From an uncultured Bacilli bacterium (GTDB taxonomy: Bacteria; Bacillota_I; Bacilli_A; RF39; UBA660): a DNA stretch of 64,000 nt. Shown here piece by piece: positions 31,678 to 41,086 of the stretch. Position numbers and translations under genes: made by a program. Location: contig CAKOHW010000003.1 of assembly GCA_934086185.1 (NCBI GenBank), positions 1 through 64,000 of the forward strand, given 5' to 3'. Under the pieces are notes generated by a model, which worked only from the letters and a program-made list of their open reading frames with translations, was not told the DNA's origin and searched no databases. Every line of letters starts with the position of its first letter. The stretch's first letter is position 1.

Positions 31678-33819
31678 AGTGTTTTCAAATAAATATCTAT
31701 AGTAATCTTTTTCAAGTATGTATTTACTCATATTTATTCTATTGTTTACTTCGTTGTTAATTGTTTTAATATATTCAGTATAGTCATTTGTATCATTTTC
31801 ATCATTTTTAATAAATGTGTTAGTTGAAGCAAAATATTTACCTTTATCACTAACCCAGCTATTATTATTAAATATTGCTAATCCTTCACTATCTGATAAT
31901 ATATCTTTACCAATTATTAATCTTGAATCATAATTTATTCCAAACAAATTTAATATCGTTGGTAAAACGTCAATTTGACTGCCTATTTTTTTAATAGTAG
32001 TTTTTTTTGTTTTGTTATTCCATAATATGAAATTACTATGATTTATTTCAATAGTATCATCTCTTGTATATGAAGATGCTTTATTTATATCATTGATTGA
32101 TAAATCATATGGATAATGGTCTCCTACTAATGCAATAACTGTATCATCTAATATGCCTTCTTTTTCTAATTTGTCTATTAGTGTTTTTAATGCATTATCT
32201 AATTCTATTTGAGTTGCAATATATGCTTTTACGTTTTCTGGGTAATTTAAATCTTGAACTTTATCTTTGTACTTTTTACTCATTGCATTATTCCAATCGT
32301 ATGACATATGTCCACTTACAGTTACATAGTATGTCATAAAAGGAATTTTACTGTCTTTATAATCATTTATTGTTGCTTCAATCATTTCTGTGTCACTTTG
32401 TGGCCATATATTACAATTAATTTTTGTTTCTAAGCCATTACCACAACCAATATAATTATTAAATCCCAAAGCATTTAAATATTTATTTCTGTTTTGAAAA
32501 TTATATTGATTATTATGGTATGCGTTTACTAAATATCCTTCATTGTTAAATACATTACCTAGTCCATATTCATAATAATTAGTTCCTTTTCTCCATACAT
32601 TACTAAGTAAACTAATGTGAGGATATAAACCTGTTAATTCTTGAAATTCTCCACCTATAGTACTTAATATTACTGGTGAATAGTAGTTTTCAAATACGAA
32701 TGATTCATTAGTTAATTTATATAGTGTTGGAGTTAGTTCTTTTGAAATTGCAAAAGAATTAAAACTTTCAGCCATAAATAATATTAAATTTTTGCCTTTA
32801 TATTTTCCAGTATATTTATTTTGATTAGTTGGTTCACTATTTTTAAAATAATTATTCATTGTTATTAATTTATTATCATATGTTTTATTTGATAATTTGT
32901 CAAAATCTATGTTAGTTACGTTATATTTTATTTCTTCTTTGTTATCTTTTTCATCTTTTTTATTATCGTTTTTAATATTAGAAACTGTAATGTTTATATT
33001 TTTATCTTTAAACTTAAATATTAAGTTTTTAAATTCTAAATTAGTTGCAATAGATACTCCTGTTTTTTCTATTAATAATGAATTATTAGAAATATTAAAA
33101 TATAAATTATAAATCGAGTATTGTTTTTTGTTTTTTATAAATAATGTTCCATAAAATATAATAGTTGAAAGTATTAATATTATTATGTATTTAATAATGT
33201 TCTTTTTATTCTTATTTATATAACTTATATTATCTTTTATAAAGAATGATAATATAAATGGTATAAGTAATAAAATCATTTTAAATATATTATCATATAT
33301 AGTTTTAAAGGCATCACTCATAAATGATGTTACTTGATTAGATAAACCTAATGTATCTATTGAGAAGAATACTCCAAATTTTGATTTGAATACAACATTT
33401 AGTGCATATATGAACCATATTATAAATAATAATATTTTTGTTATTATTTTATTTACTTTATCATTAAATAATGATGTTATTATTGATAATAGTACAGAGA
33501 TTGGTACTAAATATATCAATACATATATGAATGTTATTGGAAATAATTTGTTTGTTACTAATGCTCTAAATGTAATTTCTGAGAATAGTAATGTTATATA
33601 AAACATGAAAACTATATTTATATTGAATTTTTGTTTAAAAATATTTAGTTTTTTATTATTGTTAATTTTTTCAGTTTTATTAATTATTTCTTTTGTATTT
33701 TCCGATTCTATTTTTTTATTATCTATTTCTTTCTTTATTTTATCTATATTATTTATGTTATTTTTGGTAGTTTTTTTGTTTTTTGTATTCTTTTTATTTT
33801 TTTTCTTTTTCTTTGACAT
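31666..33819 (-). CDS. LTA synthase family sulfatase-fold phosphoglycerol transferase
   Basis: A polytopic N-terminus (about five helices, residues ~65-220) is preceded by a highly basic Lys/Asn cytoplasmic stretch of ~60 residues. An extracellular alkaline-phosphatase-fold domain starts near residue 345 (LILFMAESFNSF). The nucleophile is Thr ~387 in ILSTIGGEF, and metal ligands appear in VSGHMSYDW and ALVGDHYPYDL. Such enzymes polymerise glycerol phosphate onto a lipid anchor. At 717 residues it is longer than S. aureus LtaS (~646), mostly in the basic start. It is single-gene, with the lemA-like gene upstream on the same strand. Confidence 0.85.
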   Translation of the reverse strand: MSKKKKKNKKNTKNKKTTKNNINNIDKIKKEIDNKKIESENTKEIINKTEKINNNKKLNIFKQKFNINIVFMFYITLLFSEITFRALVTNKLFPITFIYVLIYLVPISVLLSIITSLFNDKVNKIITKILLFIIWFIYALNVVFKSKFGVFFSIDTLGLSNQVTSFMSDAFKTIYDNIFKMILLLIPFILSFFIKDNISYINKNKKNIIKYIIILILSTIIFYGTLFIKNKKQYSIYNLYFNISNNSLLIEKTGVSIATNLEFKNLIFKFKDKNINITVSNIKNDNKKDEKDNKEEIKYNVTNIDFDKLSNKTYDNKLITMNNYFKNSEPTNQNKYTGKYKGKNLILFMAESFNSFAISKELTPTLYKLTNESFVFENYYSPVILSTIGGEFQELTGLYPHISLLSNVWRKGTNYYEYGLGNVFNNEGYLVNAYHNNQYNFQNRNKYLNALGFNNYIGCGNGLETKINCNIWPQSDTEMIEATINDYKDSKIPFMTYYVTVSGHMSYDWNNAMSKKYKDKVQDLNYPENVKAYIATQIELDNALKTLIDKLEKEGILDDTVIALVGDHYPYDLSINDINKASSYTRDDTIEINHSNFILWNNKTKKTTIKKIGSQIDVLPTILNLFGINYDSRLIIGKDILSDSEGLAIFNNNSWVSDKGKYFASTNTFIKNDENDTNDYTEYIKTINNEVNNRINMSKYILEKDYYRYLFENTKKE

Positions 33820-33883
33820 GTAATAATCACAACCTTTTTATTCAAATATTATACTAATATTTTATTAAATAATAAAGAAAAAA

Positions 33884-34435
33884 TTAAAGTTTAAAATCTT
33901 TAATTTCATCATCAAACATATTTTTACCATCAAAATAGTTTCTTAATTTAATTTTGTGTATTTTTGCTATTAAATTTGTTGGAAATTTTTTAATTATTAA
34001 GTTAATTTCTGTGGTGTATTTATTATAAAATGATTTAGCTGCTTCTAAGATTTCATCACTATCTTTTAATGAGTTAACTATTTCATTATATTCTTCATTA
34101 TCATCTAATGATTTGTGATCACTTTTTACTTTTGCGATTAAATTTTCACCTTCTGTAATTTTTCTATCCATTTCAAAATTTGATATTTGATCTGATTTAA
34201 TTTTTTCTAATTCTTTGAAATATGTTATTTCTTTTTTTAGAAGTTTATTTATTATATTTGAACTTTTCATTATTAAATCATATTTATTTCTTAATTCTTC
34301 ATCTATTATATGTTCTGATTCATTTATTTTTATATTCATAGATTGTAATTTATTATAGTTAAAAATATATGTTATTATTATTGCACTTATAATTATTAAA
34401 ATTGCTAAAATAATTATTAAGATTATCCACTTCAT
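33884..34435 (-). CDS. lemA: LemA family protein
   Basis: One N-terminal membrane helix (WIILIIILAILIIISAIIITYIF) is followed by the LemA helical bundle: YNKLQSMNIKINESEHIIDEELRNKYDLI, then SSNIINKLLKKE. LemA proteins are membrane-anchored with the bundle outside, of uncertain function. 183 residues, typical. The conserved R-Y/N-D-L-I motif is present as RNKYDLI. It is upstream of the LtaS-like gene (64-bp gap) on the same strand, so possibly cotranscribed. Confidence 0.8.
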   Translation of the reverse strand: MKWIILIIILAILIIISAIIITYIFNYNKLQSMNIKINESEHIIDEELRNKYDLIMKSSNIINKLLKKEITYFKELEKIKSDQISNFEMDRKITEGENLIAKVKSDHKSLDDNEEYNEIVNSLKDSDEILEAAKSFYNKYTTEINLIIKKFPTNLIAKIHKIKLRNYFDGKNMFDDEIKDFKL

Positions 34436-34501
34436 ATTATCACCTAGATTAATTATAGCATAAAGTATTAAAATATTGTAAAATATTTGTAGGTGATTTT
34501 C

Positions 34502-35014
34502 ATGAAAATAAAAAGAGTTATAGTAGGTATGTTACATACTAATTGTTATATATTGGAAAAAGATAGTGAGGCATTAATAATAGATCCTGGAGATGATTTT
34601 AATTTAATAAAGAATAGTACAAATTTAAATGTAGTTGGTATTCTTTTAACTCATAAACATTTTGATCATATGGGTGCTTTAAATGAATGTATTAATTATT
34701 ATAATGTTCCATTGTATAGTAAAGAAACAATTGATAATAATGAAATAACTGTTGGATCTTTTAATTTTAAAGTAGTTGATAATTTTGGACATACTATGGA
34801 TTCTATTAGTTTTATATTTGATGATATTATGTTTAGTGGAGATTTTGTATTTGAGGGTGCAATAGGTAGAGTAGATTTTGGTGGAAATATGAATGCTATG
34901 AAAGAAAGTATAAAAGCATTGTTAAAGTCAGATATTAATTATACTATTTATCCTGGACATGGTAATAAAACTAAGTTAGATGATGAAAGAAATAATTTAT
35001 TAAAATATATATAA
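34502..35014 (+). CDS. MBL-fold hydrolase (glyoxalase II-like, YqgX type)
   Basis: Small metallo-beta-lactamase-fold enzyme of 170 residues: NCYILEKDSEALIIDPGDD, metal motif THKHFDHMGA (HxHxDH), third His in FGHTMDSISF, Asp in FSGDFVF and final His in YPGHG. This set is complete for a two-metal site. Glyoxalase II-like thioesterase or related hydrolase activity is likely; the substrate is not determinable. ATG 34502 follows AGGTGAT. Divergent from lemA. Confidence 0.85.
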   Translation: MKIKRVIVGMLHTNCYILEKDSEALIIDPGDDFNLIKNSTNLNVVGILLTHKHFDHMGALNECINYYNVPLYSKETIDNNEITVGSFNFKVVDNFGHTMDSISFIFDDIMFSGDFVFEGAIGRVDFGGNMNAMKESIKALLKSDINYTIYPGHGNKTKLDDERNNLLKYI

Positions 35015-35015
35015 T

Positions 35016-35052
35016 AAAAAATACATAAGTAAAGAATATTTATGTATTTTTT
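35016..35052. terminator. Bidirectional terminator
   Basis: AAAAAATACATAA (35016-35028) pairs with TTATGTATTTTTT (35040-35052). It serves the MBL gene (+) and gerQ (-). Confidence 0.8.
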
Positions 35053-35057
35053 AGTTT

Positions 35058-35390
35058 TTATATTGAATAGTTTATTCTTTCTTCAAATTCTACATAGTTT
35101 AAATAAATCATTAAAATTAAGTACCATTTTCCTGTTGACGGATCACTTACTATTAAGTGATCTCTACCTGCTTGTTCTATGATTCCTGTGTATACTGAAT
35201 CTTTCCAATCTATAGAGTCGGGGTAAGATACATAGGCTTTTATTTTTTTACCTTTATTTAGTCTTAGTATGTTTTCTATGTAACTTTGTTCCATTGGCAA
35301 GTCTTGTTGTCCTACTGGAACTATGTTGTCTTGATAGTTATTTGAAGTAGCAGTAGGAAAAGTCGGATTTTGATAATATGTTCCGTTCAT
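35058..35390 (-). CDS. gerQ: Spore coat protein GerQ
   Basis: The C-terminal ~75 residues match Bacillus GerQ closely: LPMEQSYIENILRLNKGKK, then DSVYTGIIEQAGRDHLIVSD and PSTGKWYLILMIYLNYVEF. GerQ is an inner spore-coat protein needed for CwlJ localisation and is cross-linked by transglutaminase in B. subtilis. The N-terminal 35 residues are a low-complexity Asn/Tyr/Gln stretch. The Lys-rich N-terminal patch cross-linked in B. subtilis is absent. ATG 35390 follows GAGGTGA; the GTG at 35399 lies in that SD. This is strong evidence for sporulation genes in this genome. Confidence 0.88.
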   Translation of the reverse strand: MNGTYYQNPTFPTATSNNYQDNIVPVGQQDLPMEQSYIENILRLNKGKKIKAYVSYPDSIDWKDSVYTGIIEQAGRDHLIVSDPSTGKWYLILMIYLNYVEFEERINYSI

Positions 35391-35470
35391 TTTTGTCACC
35401 TCATTTAAATATATGTGTTTATTTGTAATATATTATATATTTGTTATAATTATTTATAGAGGTTGATATT

Positions 35471-36439
35471 ATGGATTATAAAAATAAATTTTTCGTACAA
35501 AATTGCGAGATAACTTCACCTTATTTTATTAGTGATGATTGTTCTAAGTTATTAATTGCTTCTGATATACATTTTCAACCATCTGTTAATAAAGAATTAT
35601 TTTTATTGTTAATAAAATATGCTCAAGAAGTTAAACCTGATTATATACTTATGCCTGGTGATATGATAGAAACTATGTCTTTTTTAGATTATAGTAGTGA
35701 AAAAGATTTTTTTGAGAATATTATTAGATCATTAGCAGAAATATGTCCTGTTATTATGATACCAGGTAATCATGAGATAAGTGATTTTAGTCCTAGTAAT
35801 TTTAAAAATAGATTATCTAATGATAATACTAATTTGAGTGCTTTAAAGTATTTTGATTCTTTAAATAAGATAAAAAATGTTTATTTTTTAAATAATGAAA
35901 GTATATCTTTTGGTAAAACTACTTTCTTTGGTTTTAATCCTAAACTTAATAGTTATCAAAAAATAAATGACGATAAAGTAATTGATGATTTTATTGAAGA
36001 TTATATTAAAACTGGATTTAATATGGCAAAAGATTGTTACAATATATTATTGACACATTCTCCATTACAAATTGTTGATGGTAAAGTATTAAGTGCTATT
36101 CCTGATTTTAAAAATGTAACTGATTTAGTAGTGAGTGGACATTTACATGATGGTTATTTGCCAAAATTTATGGATAAAAAATATAAAAATACGAATGTTG
36201 GATTATTTTTTACACCATTAGTTTTTCCTACTCCTGGTATATTGTGTAGAGGTATACATGATTTTGGAAGAGGGTATCTATTTATATCTCAAGGTTTTAG
36301 AAAATGGACAGCTGATATTAAACTTTTAAATGCATTTGAAAAAATTACTGCTAATGATGTTGAAGAATTGTTGATAAAAAAATCTGATTCTCTTAATAAT
36401 TCAGAGTTGTATGAATATAAACCATTTGTAAAAAAATAA
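35471..36439 (+). CDS. Calcineurin-like metallophosphoesterase
   Basis: A cytoplasmic phosphoesterase of 322 residues with all five metal motifs: ASDIHF (D-x-H), PGDMIE (GD), PGNHE, THSP and SGHLHDGYLP. The spacing fits the calcineurin-like superfamily. The substrate is unknown; relatives are often annotated only by fold. -10-like TATAAT stands just upstream, and AGAGGTTGAT is the SD. It stands alone before lysS, which has its own promoter. Confidence 0.85.
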   Translation: MDYKNKFFVQNCEITSPYFISDDCSKLLIASDIHFQPSVNKELFLLLIKYAQEVKPDYILMPGDMIETMSFLDYSSEKDFFENIIRSLAEICPVIMIPGNHEISDFSPSNFKNRLSNDNTNLSALKYFDSLNKIKNVYFLNNESISFGKTTFFGFNPKLNSYQKINDDKVIDDFIEDYIKTGFNMAKDCYNILLTHSPLQIVDGKVLSAIPDFKNVTDLVVSGHLHDGYLPKFMDKKYKNTNVGLFFTPLVFPTPGILCRGIHDFGRGYLFISQGFRKWTADIKLLNAFEKITANDVEELLIKKSDSLNNSELYEYKPFVKK

Positions 36440-36444
36440 TTTTA

Positions 36445-36473
36445 TTGATTTTTTATTAAAATCTCGATATACT
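36445..36473 (+). promoter_or_regulatory. Promoter of lysS
   Basis: TTGATT (36445-36450), 17-bp spacer, TATACT (36468-36473). ATG 36500 follows with a short leader. Confidence 0.65.
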
Positions 36474-36499
36474 AGTGAGCGAAAGAAGTTGATTATTTT

Positions 36500-37984
36500 A
36501 TGCGTGAATTTACGGATCAAGAAATAGTAAGAAGAGAAAAAGCAGAAAAGATACGTGAAATGGGAATGGATCCATTTGGGAGTAGATTTGAAAGAACTGC
36601 TTATAATTCTGAAATAACTGAAAAATATAAAGATGTAGAACATGATGAATTTGAAAATATTAATGATGAATTTACTGTTGCTGGTAGAATTATGTTTATT
36701 AGAAAGATGGGTAAGGCATCATTCTTTTCTATACAAGATAAAACAGGTAAGATGCAAGTATATATATCTATTAATGATGTAGGTGAAGATGTTTATAATT
36801 TATTTAAGAGTGCTGATTTAGGAGATATAGTTGGTGTACGTGGAAAAGTTATGAAAACTAGAACAGGTGAAATAACTTTGAAATGTTTAGAATATACTCA
36901 TTTAGTAAAATCTTTAAGACCATTACCTGAAAAATTTCATGGATTAACTGATATTGAAGAAAGATATAGAAGACGTTATGTAGATTTAATTATGAATGAA
37001 GATTCTAAAAATATTGCATTTATGCGTCCTAAAATAATTAGATGTATACAAAATTTTATGGATGGGCGTGGATTTACTGAGGTTGAAACACCAGTTTTAA
37101 CTACTTTATTAACTGGAGCTAGTGCAAGACCTTTTGTTACTCATCATAATACTCAAGATTTAGATATGTATTTACGTATTGCATTAGAATTGCCATTAAA
37201 GAGATTATTAGTTGGTGGTATGGAAGCTGTATATGAAATAGGTAGAGTGTTTAGAAATGAAGGAATGGATCCAAAACATAATCCAGAATTCACATTAATG
37301 GAAGCATATTTAGCATATTCCGATTTAGAAGGCATGATGGAATTAACAGAAAATATGTTTAAGAGCATTGCTAAAAATGTAGTTGGAAAATATGAATATG
37401 ATTGGTGTGGTGACCATATTGATTTAAGCGGTGAATGGAAGAGAATTAGTATGGTTGATGCAATAAAAGAACAAACTGGAATAGATTTTAAGAAAGATAT
37501 GACAGTAGAAGAAGCGATGAAGTTAGCAGATGAACATGGAATTGAAGTATTAGAGCATCAACAAAATGTTGGACATATAATTAATTTATTCTTTGAAAAA
37601 TATGTTGAAGAAACATTAATTCAACCAACTTTCCTTTATGGACATCCAGTAGAAATTTCTCCTTTAACTAAGAAAAATCCAGAAGATCCTAGATTTGTTG
37701 ATAGATTTGAATTATTTATAGGTGGTAAAGAATTTGCTAATGCTTATACTGAATTAAATGATCCGATAGATCAATTAGAAAGATTTACAGAACAGTTAAA
37801 AGAAAGAAATTTAGGAAATGATGAAGCAAATGATATAGATATGGACTTCATTGAAGCATTAGAATATGGTATGCCTCCTGCTGGTGGTATAGGGTATGGA
37901 ATAGATAGATTATGTATGTTATTTACTGAACAAGAATCTATTAGAGATGTAATTTTATTTCCAACAATGAAAAATAGAAATTAA
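36500..37984 (+). CDS. lysS: Lysyl-tRNA synthetase, class II
   Basis: Charges tRNA-Lys. An N-terminal OB anticodon-binding domain (VAGRIMFIRKMGKASFFSIQD, residues ~55-150) precedes the class II core: motif 1 around RPKIIRCIQNFMDGRGFTEVETP, motif 2 FRNEGMDPKHNPEFTLMEAY and motif 3 GGIGYGIDRLCMLF near the C-terminus. 494 residues. The SD is weak (AAAGAAG). Monocistronic, with promoter and terminator visible. Confidence 0.97.
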   Translation: MREFTDQEIVRREKAEKIREMGMDPFGSRFERTAYNSEITEKYKDVEHDEFENINDEFTVAGRIMFIRKMGKASFFSIQDKTGKMQVYISINDVGEDVYNLFKSADLGDIVGVRGKVMKTRTGEITLKCLEYTHLVKSLRPLPEKFHGLTDIEERYRRRYVDLIMNEDSKNIAFMRPKIIRCIQNFMDGRGFTEVETPVLTTLLTGASARPFVTHHNTQDLDMYLRIALELPLKRLLVGGMEAVYEIGRVFRNEGMDPKHNPEFTLMEAYLAYSDLEGMMELTENMFKSIAKNVVGKYEYDWCGDHIDLSGEWKRISMVDAIKEQTGIDFKKDMTVEEAMKLADEHGIEVLEHQQNVGHIINLFFEKYVEETLIQPTFLYGHPVEISPLTKKNPEDPRFVDRFELFIGGKEFANAYTELNDPIDQLERFTEQLKERNLGNDEANDIDMDFIEALEYGMPPAGGIGYGIDRLCMLFTEQESIRDVILFPTMKNRN

Positions 37985-37990
37985 AGTTTG

Positions 37991-38013
37991 ACGTACTTTT
38001 TGTACGTTTTTTT
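37991..38013 (+). terminator. Rho-independent terminator
   Basis: ACGTAC (37991-37996), TTTTT loop, GTACGT (38002-38007), T-run. Confidence 0.8.
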
Positions 38014-38103
38014 CATTTTTTTATGTTTATGATGAATAAAAATGGATTTTTTTGTTATTTTTTGAGAAATTTTGGTGAAAATAACTATAAATCTGTTAAA
38101 TTA

Positions 38104-38112
38104 TGCTATAAT
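38104..38112 (+). promoter_or_regulatory. Extended -10 promoter of the polytopic transporter
   Basis: TG-C-TATAAT at 38104-38112, followed by GAGGAGG and ATG 38133. No clear -35. Confidence 0.6.
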
Positions 38113-38132
38113 GGTCATGAGGAGGTTAGAGA

Positions 38133-39707
38133 ATGAAAAAGAGTCAATTGATTCTTGCAATTGCAGGAGTTTTGTCATTGATTGTTGGTTTATTTACATC
38201 ATTATACTATTTAGATTTACTAGGTTTATTATTTTTACTTTCTATAGTAGTTTTAAGAAGTGAAAAATATGATTTACTAAAAATGTCTCTTGGTATGGTT
38301 TTGATTTGTTTCTTATTAACATGGATAATACCAAAAGCTGATTTTAGTACTGGTAAGTATGCAGTTGGTGAAATAACAAGAATGGGTATATTTGATTTAT
38401 TTACTGATGGATTAGCAACTACAATATATTATTTCTTTATGATGGCTACATTCATTTTTGTTCTTGGAGCATTTTATCAATTCTTATCTAAATTAGATGC
38501 TTATCAAAAACTAACAAGTTCAATAGCAGAAAAAATTAAAGGAAAGGAAATAATTTTTTCAGTAATAATTAGTTTTATAATTGCTGTATTATCAAGTATT
38601 ACTAATGAACAATATGTTATAATTGCATTTATACCATTTATTATAACTATATTAGATAAAGCTGGTATGAATAAAATGTCAACATTTGTTACTACTTTTG
38701 GAGCAATATTAGTTGGTATTTTAGGATCTATAGTTAGTACAAAAATAGTTGGAATGAATGTTCAATATTTTCAATTAGATTATAACTATCGTTTAAAAAC
38801 TAAAATAGCATTCTTCTTAGTAATTTTTGTTATTTATACTTTATTTAATGTATTATATTTAAGAAAAAATACAGTTAAAGTAGCTAAAGTTAAATCTACA
38901 AAAACTAAGAAATCACAAAAAGAAACTAAAGAAGAAGTTGTTGTTACTGATAGTATAGATTTATTTGAAAATAAAGATGTAGATAGTAAAAATGCAAATA
39001 TTATTCCATTAGTTATAGTTGGTATATTACTTTTAATAGTTTCTATATTAGCATATTTACCATGGACTACAGTATTTAATGTATCTTGGTTTACTGATGC
39101 TTATAATTGGTTTATAGAATTTAAACTATTTGGTGCACCTATATTTAGTTATATTTTTGGTAGTCAATTACAAGAATTTGGTAATTGGACATTAATTACT
39201 ATGCAAATAGTAATGATTATAACTATGTTAATATTACAATTATGTTATAGAGTTAATATTAATAATTTTGTTGAATCAATTTCTGAAGGTGTTAAAAAAG
39301 TTAGTAAATTAGTAATGTTAGTAATATTAAGTTATAGCATTTTAGTATTAACTGTTGTATTCCCAGTTATACCTACTATAGCAAATAAAATATTGACTAC
39401 TAAATTTAATGTATTTAATAGTTTAGTTTCAGGTATGTTTGCTGGATTATTTAATGCTGATTATCAATATACTGTTAATTTACTATATTATAATTTCTAT
39501 GAATTATATCCAAATAACTTAAAAGTTGTTTCAGTTATATTACAATCTACTTATGGTTTAATGTCATTTATTACTCCAGCAAGTGCAATATTATTTGTTG
39601 GTTTAAGATATTTAAACATTAGCTATAAAGAATATATGAAATATATTTGGAAATTCTTATTAGCAGCTTTTGTTCTTGTAATCGCATTGGCATTTTTTGT
39701 AATGTAA
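38133..39707 (+). CDS. Polytopic membrane transporter of unknown substrate
   Basis: A 524-residue protein with about 12 hydrophobic segments. It falls into two halves separated by a charged cytoplasmic loop (residues ~245-290, VKSTKTKKSQKETKEE..). The N half contains ITNEQYVIIAFIPFIITILD and the C half TTKFNVFNSLVSGMFAGLFNAD. The two-half design with repeated S/T-N-containing re-entrant-like segments resembles ion-transporter-superfamily carriers (YfcC/AbgT type), and an AbgT protein is encoded at 57.6 kb. The specific family is not recognised. It has its own promoter and terminator. Confidence 0.7.
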   Translation: MKKSQLILAIAGVLSLIVGLFTSLYYLDLLGLLFLLSIVVLRSEKYDLLKMSLGMVLICFLLTWIIPKADFSTGKYAVGEITRMGIFDLFTDGLATTIYYFFMMATFIFVLGAFYQFLSKLDAYQKLTSSIAEKIKGKEIIFSVIISFIIAVLSSITNEQYVIIAFIPFIITILDKAGMNKMSTFVTTFGAILVGILGSIVSTKIVGMNVQYFQLDYNYRLKTKIAFFLVIFVIYTLFNVLYLRKNTVKVAKVKSTKTKKSQKETKEEVVVTDSIDLFENKDVDSKNANIIPLVIVGILLLIVSILAYLPWTTVFNVSWFTDAYNWFIEFKLFGAPIFSYIFGSQLQEFGNWTLITMQIVMIITMLILQLCYRVNINNFVESISEGVKKVSKLVMLVILSYSILVLTVVFPVIPTIANKILTTKFNVFNSLVSGMFAGLFNADYQYTVNLLYYNFYELYPNNLKVVSVILQSTYGLMSFITPASAILFVGLRYLNISYKEYMKYIWKFLLAAFVLVIALAFFVM

Positions 39708-39711
39708 AATT

Positions 39712-39736
39712 GAGAATAGAGATATTCTCTTTTTTT
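39712..39736 (+). terminator. Rho-independent terminator
   Basis: GAGAATA (39712-39718), GAGA loop, TATTCTC (39723-39729), T-run. Confidence 0.85.
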
Positions 39737-39766
39737 GTAGAAAAATATTTTTATGCTTGAATGATA

Positions 39767-39772
39767 TATAAT
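39767..39772 (+). promoter_or_regulatory. -10 element of the pheST T-box transcript
   Basis: TATAAT at 39767-39772 upstream of the T-box leader; no good -35 was identified. Confidence 0.5.
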
Positions 39773-39784
39773 AGTGTGTTAGAA

Positions 39785-40014
39785 TAACACTTGTAATACA
39801 TTGATTATGTCTAGTATTTTATATAATGTCTTTTAAAGAGAAAAATTGTCATTGGCTGAGAGCAATTTAAAGATAATATAAAAGAAGTTTCAACATAGGA
39901 GTGTTAATCGTAGATCTTGCGTTAAAGATATGAGTGCTAGTTTTATTACTAGAACAAAGGTGGTACCGCGGAATTATACAGTGTTTCGTCCTTTATGGAT
40001 GGCACTGTTTTTAT
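39785..40014 (+). promoter_or_regulatory. T-box riboswitch (Phe) controlling pheST
   Basis: The canonical T-box AAAGGTGGTACCGCGG lies at 39956-39971, followed by a terminator ACAGTG (39978-39983) / CACTGT (40003-40008) with T-run. A GGCTGAGAGC-like apical element is near 39854, and a likely Phe specifier TTC is at 39889-39891 in AGTTTCAAC. Uncharged tRNA-Phe would stabilise the antiterminator and allow pheST expression. The 5' limit is approximate. Confidence 0.92.
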
Positions 40015-40032
40015 ATGAAAGGAAAGATTATT

Positions 40033-41085
40033 ATGTATAATGATAAGATAAGTGAAGTATTAAATGAAATTAAAGATTTGTTTAACAATATAACTGATAA
40101 GAAACTTTTAGAGGATATTAAAAACAAATATATTGGTAAGTCTGGCAAAATAACTTTATTACAACAATTAATAAAGGAAATACCAAAAGATGAAAAAAGA
40201 GATTTTGGTATAAAATTAAATGAATTAAAAACTAAATTCAATGAAGCTTATTCTAAAATTATGAATGATATTGAATTAAAAGAAATTAATAATAAGTTAG
40301 AAAGTGAAAGAATAGATGTTACTTTACCTAGTAAAAAAGTTAAAAGAGGAAGTATACATCCTATGACAAGAATACAAGAAGAGTTCGAAGATATATTTAC
40401 TTCTATGGGTTATACAGTTTATGATGGACCAGAAATTGAAAGTGATGAAAATTGTTTTCAGAAATTAAATTTACCAAAAGGACATCCTGCTAGAGATGCT
40501 CAAGATACTTTTTATTTAAAAGATGAATATGAAAAGTTTTTAATTAGAAGTCAAACTTCTACAGCACAAGTTAGAGCAATGGAAGCTAACACTGATAAAG
40601 GGCCTTTAAGAATAGTTTGTCCTGGCAAGGTTTATAGAAGAGATGAAGATGCAACTCATAGTCATCAATTTATGCAAATTGAAGGATTAGTTATTGATAA
40701 AGATATTTCTATGGCTGATTTAAAAGGAACTTTAGAATTATTTTGTAAGAAAATATTAGGTGAAAAAACTAAAGTTAGATTTAGACCTAGTTTCTTTCCG
40801 TTTACAGAACCAAGTGTGGAAGTAGATGTTACTTGTTTTAAATGTGGTGGTAAAGGATGTAATTTATGTAAACAAACTGGTTGGATTGAAGTATTAGGTG
40901 CTGGTATGGTACATCCTAATGTACTTGAAATGTGTGGTTATGATAGTAGTGTTTATCAAGGTTTTGCATTTGGTACTGGTTTAGATAGATTTGCTATGTT
41001 TAAATATGGAATTCCAGATATTAGAACTATATATGGAAATGATATTAGATTTTTAAATCAGTTTGATAGAAAGGATGAAGATTAA
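40033..41085 (+). CDS. pheS: Phenylalanyl-tRNA synthetase alpha subunit
   Basis: Catalytic alpha chain of the (alpha-beta)2 enzyme. An N-terminal coiled coil (residues ~1-85) precedes the class II core: HPMTRIQEEFEDIFTSMGY, TFYLKDEY..LIRSQTSTAQVRAM, KVYRRDEDATHSHQFMQIEG and GFAFGTGLDRFAMFKYGI. A CFKCGG..CNLCKQ zinc-like insertion sits near residue 275. 350 residues from ATG 40033 with AAAGGAAAG; longer in-frame starts lie in the T-box and are rejected. pheT follows directly. Confidence 0.97.
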   Translation: MYNDKISEVLNEIKDLFNNITDKKLLEDIKNKYIGKSGKITLLQQLIKEIPKDEKRDFGIKLNELKTKFNEAYSKIMNDIELKEINNKLESERIDVTLPSKKVKRGSIHPMTRIQEEFEDIFTSMGYTVYDGPEIESDENCFQKLNLPKGHPARDAQDTFYLKDEYEKFLIRSQTSTAQVRAMEANTDKGPLRIVCPGKVYRRDEDATHSHQFMQIEGLVIDKDISMADLKGTLELFCKKILGEKTKVRFRPSFFPFTEPSVEVDVTCFKCGGKGCNLCKQTGWIEVLGAGMVHPNVLEMCGYDSSVYQGFAFGTGLDRFAMFKYGIPDIRTIYGNDIRFLNQFDRKDED

Positions 41086-41086
41086 T

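Noticed and set aside
32897..33823. Plus-strand open frames opposite the LtaS-like gene
   Set aside because: They mirror the Lys/Asn-rich minus-strand coding sequence and lack ribosome sites.
38072..38263. Open frame of 63 codons overlapping the start of the polytopic transporter
   Set aside because: It is out of frame with the transporter, lacks an SD and covers the promoter.
39934..40032. In-frame extension of pheS to an upstream ATG
   Set aside because: The extension runs through the T-box and its terminator; ATG 40033 has the SD and the expected PheS N-terminus.
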